From positions 1 through 64,000 of the forward strand of contig DATLYX010000078.1 in the NCBI GenBank assembly GCA_035574295.1: DNA of 64,000 nucleotides, written 5' to 3'. The notes beneath the pieces are model-generated. The model was given only the letters and a program-made list of their open reading frames with translations. It searched no databases and was not told where the DNA came from. The DNA is from PNAI01 sp035574295. Lineage in GTDB: Bacteria; Pseudomonadota; Alphaproteobacteria; Rhizobiales; Xanthobacteraceae. Of the stretch, positions 7,420 through 15,364 are shown in pieces. Position 1 is the stretch's first letter. Every line of letters begins with the position of its first letter. A program made the translations under genes and the position numbers.

Positions 7420-9606
7420 TCAATGCACGCTGCCGGAGCCGCCGCTGCGCAGGTCGGCCTCGATCATGAGCTTGTTGCCGCCGCCGAAACGCACCCGGTA
7501 GACCTGCAGGTTCTCCATCACGCGCTGCACGTAGTTGCGCGTCTCGGAGAAGGGGATGCGCTCCACCCAGTCAATCGGGTCCACCTTGGGGTCGCGCGGA
7601 TCGCCGTAGCGGGCCACCCAATCCTTCACCCGGCCGCGGCCGGCGTTGTAGGCCACAAAGGCCAGAATGTAGGAGCCGCGGTAGTCCTTCAGGTTGTCGC
7701 CGAGCTCAGCGGCGCCGATCTGCGTGTTGTACACGGTGTCGTTCAAGAGCCGCTTCTGGTCGTAGGGAATTTTGAACTTGCCGGTGACATATTTGCCGGC
7801 GGCGGGCGTCACCTGCATGAGCCCGAGCGCATTCGCGGTCGAAATGACCGTGGGATTGAACCCGCTCTCCTGGCGCGCAATGGAATAAAGCAACGCCGGT
7901 TCGACCGGCGGGCCGATCGGCTGATAGTTGGGCATGCCCACGGTCGGGAAGGCGTATACGTCGAAGGGGTGACCGCGGGCGAGCGCGGCCTTGCCCACCA
8001 ACAGCATGGCACGGCCGTCCTGATAATGGGCGGTAAGCTCGCCGAGCAGTATCAGTTTTCCGATGTCGTTGGAATTCTCCCCCGTATCGGCGGCGATGAT
8101 GGCGGCAAGCGTGCGCTCGTTGATATGGTAGAGAACCTCCATCGCGCGCACGACGTCGTTGCGCAAGGCCTTGGTGCGCTCTTCCGGAGCGAGCACGGGT
8201 GCCGGATTGAGCGTGATCTCACCCAGCTTGAGCTTGCTGCGGGCGATCTGGCCGTAATAGGCGGTGGGCACTTGCGCGGCGGCTTCATATTCCTTGCGGG
8301 CCTCGTCGGCGCGGCCCAGCGCCTCGAGCGCGCGGCCACGCCAATACGCCGCGCGCGCCCTGCCGATGGGATTCTCCGTGTCGAACGCGGTCTTGTTGAA
8401 ATGTTCGAGCGCCTGCTGCGGGTTGCGCAGGAAGCGGAGCGCAATCCAACCGGCGGTAAACGGCTGCTCCACGCGATAGCTCGGCCGGTTGGGCAGGGCG
8501 GCATTGGCGGCCACGGCATAGGCGGTCTTGGCGTCGCCGAGGTCGAGCAGCTTGCGGGCAAGGAAGCGCCGTTCGATCCACCACTCGTCCACGTCGTAAA
8601 TTTTCGCCGGGTCGTTCGGCGCGGTCAAAATCAACGCCGCAGCCTCGGCGAACTTTTCCTGCCGGCGCAAAAATTGCACCCGGCTGAAGATATAACCGGG
8701 GTCGTTGCGCGCGCCCACCGGGACCGCGTCGAGCAATGCTGCGGCCTTGCTCTCCTTGCGGATCACCGCAATGCGGGCGCGGGCGATGGCCTGATCCACG
8801 CCGCCAAGGCGGTTGGCGGCGCGCATGCCGGCTTCGACGTCCTCGACGTTGAGACGACGGTCCATGCGGATCTTGTGGTCCTCGCGGGTGAGATATTTTT
8901 CGAACATATCGTAGGCCGCGGCCTCGACATCCGGGGTGAACGGATCGTTGCGCCAGGCGTCGCGCACCAGCGCCTCGGCCTCGCCGCGCTCCCCCTGCGC
9001 GGCGAGTGCGCGCGCCAGGGCAAATTTCCCCTTGGCGGTGAGCGGCGGATACTTCCGGAAGAAAGCCCGCACCGTCGATGCTTCGCGGCGCTCGCGCCAC
9101 AGCGCCGCCTCGGCACGGCGGCGGAGGAACCAGATGCTCGGCCATTCCGGATTGTTCGCGATGAAAGAGGCATAGCGGTCGAAGCTCACCATGTTGTCGT
9201 CGCTGCGCAGCAAAAACCATTCGACGACGTTCTTGGCAGCCTGGTCCTTCATGCCGCGCGCGAGCTCGGTTGCCTCCTTGTGCTTGCCCTTGCGGATGAG
9301 GTCGATCGCCTGCCGAACGACGTTGAGATCGGTGAGCGGGGGCAGTTCTGTGAGCGGAGCGCCGGGGGGCCGTGCCGCGGGCGCGGGGGTTGTGGCCGGC
9401 GTGGAGGCGGTGCGTTTGTCGACCGCGGTGGGCTGGGCGGCCGGCTGGGAGGGCCGCGGCCGGGGCAGCGGCATATCCCGCGCCACGCTGGCTTCGGCGT
9501 TGGATTTGGCCGCAGGTCTGGGTTCCGCGACAGCCGTCCCGACCGCCCCGAACAGCGCGACATGGGCGAGCAAGACCAACAGGGTCATGCGGGGAACGGC
9601 GGTCAC
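7420..9606 (-). CDS. exported lytic murein transglycosylase (Slt70-like)
   Basis: 728 residues. GTG 9606 is preferred because GGAGGAG sits about 9 bp upstream and it begins a good signal peptide (TLLVLLAHVALFGAVGTAVA). A Pro/Ala-rich linker (about 35-85) is followed by the alpha-helical superhelix of soluble lytic transglycosylases and a C-terminal SLT domain. Catalytic Glu lies in SIARQESGF (about residue 580), with ANALGLMQVTP and AYNAGRGRV further on. It cleaves the MurNAc-GlcNAc bond of peptidoglycan in the periplasm, releasing 1,6-anhydromuropeptides. The gene is convergent with the GT41 gene (20 bp apart) and divergent from dapA. Confidence 0.92.
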   Translation of the reverse strand: MTAVPRMTLLVLLAHVALFGAVGTAVAEPRPAAKSNAEASVARDMPLPRPRPSQPAAQPTAVDKRTASTPATTPAPAARPPGAPLTELPPLTDLNVVRQAIDLIRKGKHKEATELARGMKDQAAKNVVEWFLLRSDDNMVSFDRYASFIANNPEWPSIWFLRRRAEAALWRERREASTVRAFFRKYPPLTAKGKFALARALAAQGERGEAEALVRDAWRNDPFTPDVEAAAYDMFEKYLTREDHKIRMDRRLNVEDVEAGMRAANRLGGVDQAIARARIAVIRKESKAAALLDAVPVGARNDPGYIFSRVQFLRRQEKFAEAAALILTAPNDPAKIYDVDEWWIERRFLARKLLDLGDAKTAYAVAANAALPNRPSYRVEQPFTAGWIALRFLRNPQQALEHFNKTAFDTENPIGRARAAYWRGRALEALGRADEARKEYEAAAQVPTAYYGQIARSKLKLGEITLNPAPVLAPEERTKALRNDVVRAMEVLYHINERTLAAIIAADTGENSNDIGKLILLGELTAHYQDGRAMLLVGKAALARGHPFDVYAFPTVGMPNYQPIGPPVEPALLYSIARQESGFNPTVISTANALGLMQVTPAAGKYVTGKFKIPYDQKRLLNDTVYNTQIGAAELGDNLKDYRGSYILAFVAYNAGRGRVKDWVARYGDPRDPKVDPIDWVERIPFSETRNYVQRVMENLQVYRVRFGGGNKLMIEADLRSGGSGSVH

Positions 9607-9879
9607 GTTCTCACTCCTCCAGTCCAGTGCCGGCTCGGGCGAGCGACTCAACGGATTCGATTTCTGATGATAACTCAAATAAAACAATAGCATATCACCA
9701 ATTTTGCGGATTCGTGGCAAGGTGTCGCGGATGCCTCGCCGACTCAAATTCATTATCGGGGCTTTCGTGGGGCGCGCCGAACCGATATCAATGCGTGCAG
9801 AGCAATGCATTCAGGCATGTGCCGGGGCATTTGCGGCTCGATTTTCATCGGCATGCCGGGCTGTAGCGAGGATTTGTCC
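9607..9879. other. divergent intergenic region, slt / dapA
   Basis: 273 bp holding the two ribosome binding sites and presumably both promoters. It contains an A+T-rich stretch (about 9670-9700) but no promoter hexamers I would assign. GAGGA at 9868-9872 is the dapA Shine-Dalgarno. No RNA gene seen. Confidence 0.5.
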
Positions 9880-10770
9880 ATGACCGCCAAGACGCGTTTT
9901 AGGGGATCATTCACCGCGTTGGTCACGCCGTTCAAAAACGGATCGGTGGACGAAAAAGCCTTTCGCGATCTGGTCGAATGGCAGATTGCCGAGGGCACCA
10001 ACGGGCTCGTGCCGGTGGGCACCACGGGGGAGAGTCCGACGCTCTCGCACGAGGAGCACAAGGAGGTCGTGAGCTGGTGCGTCGATCAGGCCCGGGGCCG
10101 GGTGCCGGTGATCGCGGGGGCCGGGTCGAACTCGACCAAGGAGGCCATCGAGCTGTCGCAGCATGCCGAATCGGTGGGCGCCGATGCGGTGCTGATCGTG
10201 ACCCCCTACTACAACAAGCCGACACAGGAGGGCCTGTATCAGCATTTCAAGGCGATCAACGATGCGATCGGGATTCCGATCATCATCTACAATATTCCGG
10301 CTCGCTCGGTGATCGACATGTCGGTCGAAACCATGAAGCGGCTGTACGAGCTGAAGAACATCGCCGGGGTGAAGGACGCCACGGCCAACGTGGTGCGCGT
10401 CTCGCAGCAGCGCGCCGCCATGGGTGAAGGGTTCAATCAGCTCTCGGGGGAAGACGCCTCTGCGCTCGGCTTCATGGCGCACGGCGGGCACGGCTGTATT
10501 TCGGTCACATCCAACGTTGCGCCGCGGTTGTGTGCGGAATTCCAGGGCGCCTGTCTGAAAGGCGACTACGCGACGGCCCTGAAGCTGCAGGACAAGCTGA
10601 TGCCCCTGCACACGGCGCTGTTCATCGAAACAAATCCGGCGCCGGTGAAGTATGCGCTGTCCGTGCTCGGCAAATGCACCGATACGGTGCGGCTGCCCAT
10701 GGTGCCGGTCAATGACAAGACGAGGGCTGCGGTGCGCGAGGCGATGGTGCACGCGGGCCTTATCAACTGA
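9880..10770 (+). CDS. dapA: 4-hydroxy-tetrahydrodipicolinate synthase
   Basis: 296 residues, normal for DapA. It condenses pyruvate with aspartate semialdehyde in the diaminopimelate/lysine pathway, in the cytoplasm. Schiff-base Lys165 lies in AGVKDATANV, the catalytic Tyr in VTPYYNKPTQ (about 137), and GTTGESPTLS forms the pyruvate loop. ATG 9880 has GAGGA 7 bp upstream. The neighbouring cell-wall gene slt (divergent) fits a murein context, though smpB downstream is unrelated. A terminator follows. Confidence 0.95.
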   Translation: MTAKTRFRGSFTALVTPFKNGSVDEKAFRDLVEWQIAEGTNGLVPVGTTGESPTLSHEEHKEVVSWCVDQARGRVPVIAGAGSNSTKEAIELSQHAESVGADAVLIVTPYYNKPTQEGLYQHFKAINDAIGIPIIIYNIPARSVIDMSVETMKRLYELKNIAGVKDATANVVRVSQQRAAMGEGFNQLSGEDASALGFMAHGGHGCISVTSNVAPRLCAEFQGACLKGDYATALKLQDKLMPLHTALFIETNPAPVKYALSVLGKCTDTVRLPMVPVNDKTRAAVREAMVHAGLIN

Positions 10771-10803
10771 CGGCGCGTTTCTCCCTTGGTCGGACAGACC
10801 GGT

Positions 10804-10838
10804 GGGCCGGATCGGGCGATCCGGCCCGCGGCATTTTT
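10804..10838 (+). terminator. intrinsic terminator of dapA
   Basis: GGGCCGGATCG (10804-10814) pairs with CGATCCGGCCC (10817-10827), a near-perfect long palindrome with a tiny loop, followed by GCGGCATTTTTCC. Placed 34 bp after the dapA stop. Confidence 0.75.
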
Positions 10839-10945
10839 CCAACGCGCCGGCAAGAGCGGCGGCGAAAGGCGGCTGCAGCTTTTCTCAGAAAATGCGTTAT
10901 ACCGAAGGGCATCCGGGGCCGCGGCAAGACAATTGATTTTGAGCA

Positions 10946-11419
10946 ATGGCGAACAGGGCCGAGCGACCATTCAAGATCATCGCCGACAATCGCAAGGCGA
11001 GATTCAATTATGAGATCGGAGAAACCTTTGAGGCCGGAATGGTGCTGACCGGCAGCGAGGTCAAGTCGATGCGCACCGGCAAGGCGAGCATTGCGGAGGC
11101 CTATGCGGCGGCGCGCGACGGGGAGCTGTGGCTCTATAATTCCAACGTCTCGGAATACAAACAGGCCGGCCGCTTCAACCATCTCCCGAAGCGGCCGCGA
11201 AAGCTGCTTCTGCACCGGCGGCAGATCAACAAGCTGATCGGTGCGGTCGAGCGCGAAGGAATGACGCTCGTGCCGCTGAAACTCTATTTTAACGATAAGG
11301 GTCGGGTGAAGATCGAGATTGCGCTCGCGCGCGGCAAAAAATTGCACGACAAGCGGGAAACCGAACGCAAGCGCTCCTGGGAACGCGAGCGCGGCCGCCT
11401 GATGCGGCAGAAAGGATGA
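10946..11419 (+). CDS. smpB: SsrA-binding protein SmpB
   Basis: 157 residues, the expected size. It binds tmRNA and delivers it to stalled ribosomes for trans-translation. Seen: ARFNYEIGETFEAGMVLTGSEVKS at the N-terminal OB-fold, then LYNSNVSEYKQA, and a basic C-terminal tail (GKKLHDKRETERKRSWERE) that enters the mRNA channel. Its stop overlaps the alternative start of the next gene. No tmRNA gene was seen nearby. Confidence 0.95.
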   Translation: MANRAERPFKIIADNRKARFNYEIGETFEAGMVLTGSEVKSMRTGKASIAEAYAAARDGELWLYNSNVSEYKQAGRFNHLPKRPRKLLLHRRQINKLIGAVEREGMTLVPLKLYFNDKGRVKIEIALARGKKLHDKRETERKRSWERERGRLMRQKG

Positions 11420-11424
11420 GAAGA

Positions 11425-12126
11425 ATGACGTTGGAACGGCTCATCGGCATGCTGATTTTCCCGCGGCTCACCCAGCTCGACATGACCGGACCCTATGAGG
11501 TGCTGGCGCGGCTGCCGAACACGAAAGTGCATCTGGTCGCGCATAGGCTAGAGCCGGTGACGAGCGATCGGGGTTTGACCATCCTGCCGACCATCACCCT
11601 TGCCGACTGCCCGCAGCTCGACGTGGTGATGGTGCCCGGCGGTCCCGGACAGCAGGACCTCATGGAGGACGAGGTGGTGCTGGATTTCTTGCGGCGGCAG
11701 GCACGGGCGGCGAAATATGTGACCTCGGTCTGCACCGGATCACTGGTGCTCGGCGCGGCCGGACTGCTCAAGGGGCGGCGCGCGACCAGTCATTGGGCGG
11801 CGATCGAGCACCTTCCGTCGCTCGGCGCCGTCCCGATCACCGAGCGCGTGGTGGTCGACGGCAATATCGTGACAGCGGCGGGCGTTGCGAGCGGCATCGA
11901 TTTCGCCCTGACCCTTGCGGCCATGCTGGAGGGCGAGGAGGCAGCGCGGCAAATCCAATTGCAGATCGAGTACGACCCGGCGCCGCCGTTCGATTGCGGC
12001 TCGCCGCGTACCGCCCCTGCGGCCACCATCGAGGCACTGCGGGGGCGCATGAAGCCCCTGAATGAACGGCGGCGCGAGACGGTGCAGCGTGTGAGCCGGC
12101 GCCTTGGTCTTGCGCAGAATGTTTGA
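11425..12126 (+). CDS. DJ-1/PfpI family protein
   Basis: 233 residues of the class I glutamine-amidotransferase-like DJ-1/PfpI superfamily. The nucleophile-elbow cysteine is in TSVCTGSLVLGAAGLL (about residue 100), followed by ATSHWAAIEHL and an active-site-proximal TAAGVASGIDFAL. The pattern matches the isonitrile hydratase/InhA-like and transcription-regulator-associated branch, but it has no AraC helix-turn-helix domain, so it is a stand-alone enzyme. ATG 11425 has AAAGGA 8 bp upstream; ATG 11416 overlaps the smpB stop but has no room for a Shine-Dalgarno. The exact reaction is not assignable. Confidence 0.8.
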   Translation: MTLERLIGMLIFPRLTQLDMTGPYEVLARLPNTKVHLVAHRLEPVTSDRGLTILPTITLADCPQLDVVMVPGGPGQQDLMEDEVVLDFLRRQARAAKYVTSVCTGSLVLGAAGLLKGRRATSHWAAIEHLPSLGAVPITERVVVDGNIVTAAGVASGIDFALTLAAMLEGEEAARQIQLQIEYDPAPPFDCGSPRTAPAATIEALRGRMKPLNERRRETVQRVSRRLGLAQNV

Positions 12127-12135
12127 GGGTTGAAC

Positions 12136-12531
12136 ATGCGTCCGCCGACGAAGCTCGATCATTGCGTGATCCACGTCACCGATTGGGAGCGCTCCAATGC
12201 GTTCTATCGCGACGTGCTGGGGGCGGAGGTGGTGGCGCGGCCGGTCGGGTTCGCATACCGCTTCGGCGACAACCAATTGAATGTGCATGGGCCGGGGGTG
12301 ACGCCAGCCGAGGTGGCGCGGATCCCGGTTGCACCGGGCAACAGCGATCTGTGCTTCGAGTGGAAGGGGCCGATTGCCGAGGCGATCGCACACCTTGGCC
12401 GGCACAACGTGCCGATCGAGCGCGGCCCACTTGAACGCTTCGGCGCCCGCGGCAGAGGCGTCAGCGTCTACTTCCGGGACCCTGACGGCTCGCTGATGGA
12501 GTTCATGTCATATTACCAGATCTCGCCATAA
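12136..12531 (+). CDS. VOC-superfamily (glyoxalase/dioxygenase-fold) protein
   Basis: 131 residues with two betaalphabetabetabeta modules. LDHCVIHVTDWERSNAFYRDVLGAEV opens the fold (His likely a metal ligand) and VYFRDPDGSLMEFMSY closes it (Glu likely a metal ligand). NQLNVHGPG in the middle supplies a second His. Such single-fold proteins include lactoylglutathione lyases, ring-cleavage enzymes and antibiotic-resistance proteins; sequence alone does not choose. ATG 12136 has GAGGG 6 bp upstream, and that site overlaps the previous stop, so the two genes are probably co-transcribed. Confidence 0.82.
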   Translation: MRPPTKLDHCVIHVTDWERSNAFYRDVLGAEVVARPVGFAYRFGDNQLNVHGPGVTPAEVARIPVAPGNSDLCFEWKGPIAEAIAHLGRHNVPIERGPLERFGARGRGVSVYFRDPDGSLMEFMSYYQISP

Positions 12532-12597
12532 GTTTTTGACTTGAAAGTCGTATCAAGCAGTATCTCTCCGATGGGATTGCAGATGGGATTGCCCAAA

Positions 12598-13170
12598 ATG
12601 TCCGGTCAGCTTCACGATCCGACTGTTCTCCCCGAGAACCTGCCGGTGCCCGAGGATGACGGCGCGACGCAACATTTGCCGGGATGCCGCCTGCCCGACA
12701 TCGCGCTGCAGGCCACCGACGGTGCGGCGGTCAGCCTGTCGCGTCTTCCCGGCCGTACTGTGATCTATGTCTATCCGCGCATGGGCCGGCCGGGCCAACC
12801 CTTGCCGACCGGCTGGGATGCCATCCCGGGGGCGCGGGGCTGCACGCCCCAGTCCTGCGGCTTCCGCGATCACTACGCCGAGCTCAGGCGGCTCGGGGTC
12901 GATCAGCTCTTCGGGCTTTCCACCCAGGACACCGACTACCAGAGCGAGGCGGTGGAGCGGCTACACCTGCCGTTTGCGCTGTTGTCCGACAAGGATCTTG
13001 CGTTCACGCGGGCGCTGAAGCTCCCGATCTTTACGGTGGACGGCATGACGCTGATCAAGCGCATGGCGTGGATCATCGACCGGGGCGTGATCTCCCAGGT
13101 GTTCTACCCGGTGTTTCCGCCGGACCAGAGCGCAGCGCAGGTGATCGCCTGGCTTCAAGCGTCGAGGTGA
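12598..13170 (+). CDS. peroxiredoxin (BCP/PrxQ-like, AhpC/TSA family)
   Basis: About 190 residues from ATG 12598. A thioredoxin-fold redoxin domain carries RGCTPQSCGFRDHYAEL, the PrxQ/BCP motif with peroxidatic Cys and a second Cys four residues on, and reduces hydroperoxides in the cytoplasm. The usual Pro before GCT is replaced by Arg. Start uncertain: in-frame TTG 12541, ATG 12571 and ATG 12583 are also open and none has a clear Shine-Dalgarno; homologous sequence begins well after all of them. Its last 16 bases overlap, tail to tail, the end of the uracil-DNA glycosylase gene. Confidence 0.8.
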   Translation: MSGQLHDPTVLPENLPVPEDDGATQHLPGCRLPDIALQATDGAAVSLSRLPGRTVIYVYPRMGRPGQPLPTGWDAIPGARGCTPQSCGFRDHYAELRRLGVDQLFGLSTQDTDYQSEAVERLHLPFALLSDKDLAFTRALKLPIFTVDGMTLIKRMAWIIDRGVISQVFYPVFPPDQSAAQVIAWLQASR

Positions 13171-13784
13171 GCGCGCAGCGCGGCAATCACGCGGCTAAAC
13201 ATGGTCGGGGTGAGAACGCCGGTGCTCGTGTTGTAGCGCGAGCAGTGATAGCTGCTGAACAGCGTGTACCGGCCGATCAGGGTCTTGCGGCCGTGACCGA
13301 AAGGCGCGGCGGAACGGGGCGCGCCCAGCGCGGCGACGGTGGTCTCATGCGCGACGCGGCCGAGCGCCAGGATGGTCGTGAGTTTCGGCATTTCCGCAAT
13401 GGTGGCTTCGAGGAACCGGCGGCAGGTGGCGATCTCCCGGGACGTCGGCTTGTTTGCCGGAGGCACGCAGCGGACCGCATTGGTGATGCGCACATCGATC
13501 AGCCGGAGGCCGTCATCGGGCCGGGCGGCATAAATGCCCGTCGCAAATTTGTAGCGCCGCAGGGTCTCGTAGAGGAGCTCGCCGGCGTAATCGCCGGTGA
13601 AGGGCCTTCCCGTGCGGTTGGCGCCCCTAAGACCGGGGGCGAGACCGACGATCAAGAGCCGCGCATCACGCGGACCGAAGGACGGAACCGGGGCGTTGAA
13701 CCATTGCGGTTCGCGCTCGCGCCATGTCCTTCGGTAGGCGGCAAGGCGCGGGCACAGAGGACAGTCGCAGCCGGGCTCGGCCAT
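13155..13784 (-). CDS. family 5 uracil-DNA glycosylase (UdgB type)
   Basis: 209 residues. N-terminal CDCPLCPRL contributes Cys ligands for the expected 4Fe-4S cluster, with further Cys in VRCVPPANK and ATCRRF. Motif 1 GLAPGLRGANRTGRPFTGD lacks the catalytic Asp/Asn of ordinary UDGs, as is typical of UdgB. The C-terminal motif HCSRYNTSTG is characteristic. It removes uracil and other deaminated bases from DNA. The start is 9 bp downstream of the NYN gene stop, so the two minus-strand genes probably form one transcript. Confidence 0.88.
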   Translation of the reverse strand: MAEPGCDCPLCPRLAAYRRTWREREPQWFNAPVPSFGPRDARLLIVGLAPGLRGANRTGRPFTGDYAGELLYETLRRYKFATGIYAARPDDGLRLIDVRITNAVRCVPPANKPTSREIATCRRFLEATIAEMPKLTTILALGRVAHETTVAALGAPRSAAPFGHGRKTLIGRYTLFSSYHCSRYNTSTGVLTPTMFSRVIAALRAHLDA

Positions 13785-13793
13785 CGCCGGCGG

Positions 13794-14435
13794 TCAGTCG
13801 TCAAAATCCTCATGCGCGGTGTTGGCAGGCGCGGGCGCCCGCGAGCCCGGCGTACCACGCTGCAGGAACGACGGCGTGTGCTGGCGCGGCTCGCGCGGCG
13901 GCCGCTCGGACGGGTCGCGTCCAATCTTGGACTGCAGATCCGCAATGTCGAGGAAGACGTCGGCCTGCCGGCGCAATTCGTCGGCGACCATGGGCGGCTG
14001 GGTCGAAATGGTGGAAACCACGGTGACGCGGACGCCGCGGCGCTGCACCGCCTCGACCAGCGAGCGGAAATCGCCGTCGCCTGAAAACAAGACAATATGA
14101 TCGACATGGTTGGCGAGCTCCATGGCATCGACTGCAAGCTCGATGTCCATGTTACCCTTCACCTTGCGGCGACCGGTCTGGTCAACGAATTCCTTGGTGG
14201 CCTTGGTCACCACCGTGTAACCGTTGTAATCGAGCCAGTCGATCAGAGGGCGGATCGAGGAATATTCCTGGTCCTCGACGATGGCGGTGTAATAGAAGGC
14301 GCGCAAAAGATTGCCGCGCGACTGGAACTCGCGCAGCAACCGCTTGTAATCGATGTCGAATCCGAGGGTCTTGGCGGTGGCGTAGAGATTGGCGCCGTCG
14401 ATGAACAGCGCGATTTTTTCATTCTGCGTCGACAT
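13794..14435 (-). CDS. NYN domain protein (LabA/DUF88-like, PIN-like nuclease fold)
   Basis: 213 residues from ATG 14435. The NYN domain fills residues 1-160 with its acidic residues in ALFIDGANLY, GNMDIELAVDAMEL and VLFSGDGDFRSLVE, matching the conserved Asp set of PIN/NYN RNases. A Pro/Arg/Gln-rich tail follows, ending in acidic HEDFDD. ATG 14456 (10 bp after GAGAG) and ATG 14465 are possible longer starts. The family is common in alphaproteobacteria and presumed to act on RNA; no substrate is known to me. Divergent from rpoZ. Confidence 0.8.
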   Translation of the reverse strand: MSTQNEKIALFIDGANLYATAKTLGFDIDYKRLLREFQSRGNLLRAFYYTAIVEDQEYSSIRPLIDWLDYNGYTVVTKATKEFVDQTGRRKVKGNMDIELAVDAMELANHVDHIVLFSGDGDFRSLVEAVQRRGVRVTVVSTISTQPPMVADELRRQADVFLDIADLQSKIGRDPSERPPREPRQHTPSFLQRGTPGSRAPAPANTAHEDFDD

Positions 14436-14769
14436 TGTTGCACTCTCGTTCGTCATGAAAACCAACTCTCAGGCGCCCGGCTCCCGCAACCCGGGGGCAG
14501 GGCTTGCTGGCGCAGCTTGATCAGGTCAACCGTGGCGCAGCTTGTAGGCAATGCGGGCCACACGTTGCTTCGGACGGTTCGATGTCACAATCAAAATTTC
14601 GCACCGACCGGACAGGCATCCCAATCGAATTGCAACAGTTTTCTGACATCCTTTGACTAACAAAGCAAACCCTGATCGCCAAGCAAAAGTTCGCCCTTGC
14701 GCTTTGGGACGGGCAGGGATACCTAGTTAACGCATGGAGACAACGCTACGTTGCAGGAGTCGTTAACCT
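14436..14769. other. 334-bp divergent region, NYN gene / rpoZ
   Basis: Holds the leader of the NYN gene, a direct 12-bp repeat (14508-14519 and 14533-14544), a stretch richer in A+T (14590-14700) and AGGAG at 14755-14759 for rpoZ. A TTGACT at 14653 lacks a good -10 partner. No RNA gene recognised. Confidence 0.5.
14508..14544. repeat. 12-bp direct repeat TGGCGCAGCTTG x2
   Basis: Identical TGGCGCAGCTTG at 14508-14519 and 14533-14544, 25 bp start to start, inside the NYN/rpoZ divergent region. Could be a pair of protein-binding sites or chance; no known box is matched. Confidence 0.5.
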
Positions 14770-15165
14770 ATGGCCCGAGTCACCGTCGAGGACTGTATCG
14801 ACAAGGTTGAGAACCGGTTCGAGCTCGTGTTGCTGGCGAGCCATCGCGCGCGAATGATTTCGTCGGGCTCGCAGATCACCGTCGACCGCGACAACGACAA
14901 GAACCCCGTGGTGGCGCTGCGCGAAATCGCTGAGGGGACGGTCTCGCCGGGCGATCTGAAGGAGGATCTCATCCACTCGCTGCAGAAATATGTGGAGGTG
15001 GACGAACCCGAGCCCGAAGCGGTGCCGCTGGTCGCCGCAGCCGGCGGGGCCGTGGATGCCGACGATACCCAGATTGCGGTCGACCACATGAGCGAGGAGG
15101 AGTTGCTCAAGGGGCTCGAAGGTCTTACGCCTCCGGAGGCACAGCCGGAAGAGGAGGGGGAGTAG
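14770..15165 (+). CDS. rpoZ: RNA polymerase omega subunit
   Basis: 131 residues, the longer alphaproteobacterial form. RVTVEDCIDKVENRFELVLLASHRARMIS is the conserved core that latches the beta' subunit; an acidic, variable C-terminal tail follows (PEAQPEEEGE). AGGAG lies 10 bp before ATG 14770. It is placed upstream of the (p)ppGpp synthetase gene as in most proteobacteria, and omega forms part of a ppGpp site on RNA polymerase in many of them. A strong hairpin separates the two genes. Confidence 0.95.
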   Translation: MARVTVEDCIDKVENRFELVLLASHRARMISSGSQITVDRDNDKNPVVALREIAEGTVSPGDLKEDLIHSLQKYVEVDEPEPEAVPLVAAAGGAVDADDTQIAVDHMSEEELLKGLEGLTPPEAQPEEEGE

Positions 15166-15197
15166 GCTGCCTTCTCAGGGGTGCTGCCCGGTTTTGC

Positions 15198-15228
15198 ACG
15201 GCCCGGCCTTTCAGGCCGGGCCGTTTGC
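15198..15228 (+). terminator. hairpin terminator after rpoZ
   Basis: ACGGCCCGGCCT (15198-15209) pairs perfectly with AGGCCGGGCCGT (15213-15224) around a 3-nt loop, followed by only TT. A 12-bp stem 32 bp after the rpoZ stop; termination may be partial because the T run is short. Confidence 0.65.
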
Positions 15229-15364
15229 ACATCGGCAACCAATCGAGGACGGGTGCCGGGCGATCCCTTGCAGCTTTGCGATTTTCTCATGATATTTTGA
15301 ATAAAGATGGCACCTCGGGCCGGGGATTGGCCCGAAATCTTGTGCCGGGGGTGCTGGAAAAGCC

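Noticed and set aside
7423..9690. Very long open frame opposite the lytic transglycosylase gene
   Set aside because: Antisense shadow of a GC-rich gene: no protein motifs and no ribosome binding site, while the opposite strand has signal peptide and catalytic SLT domain.
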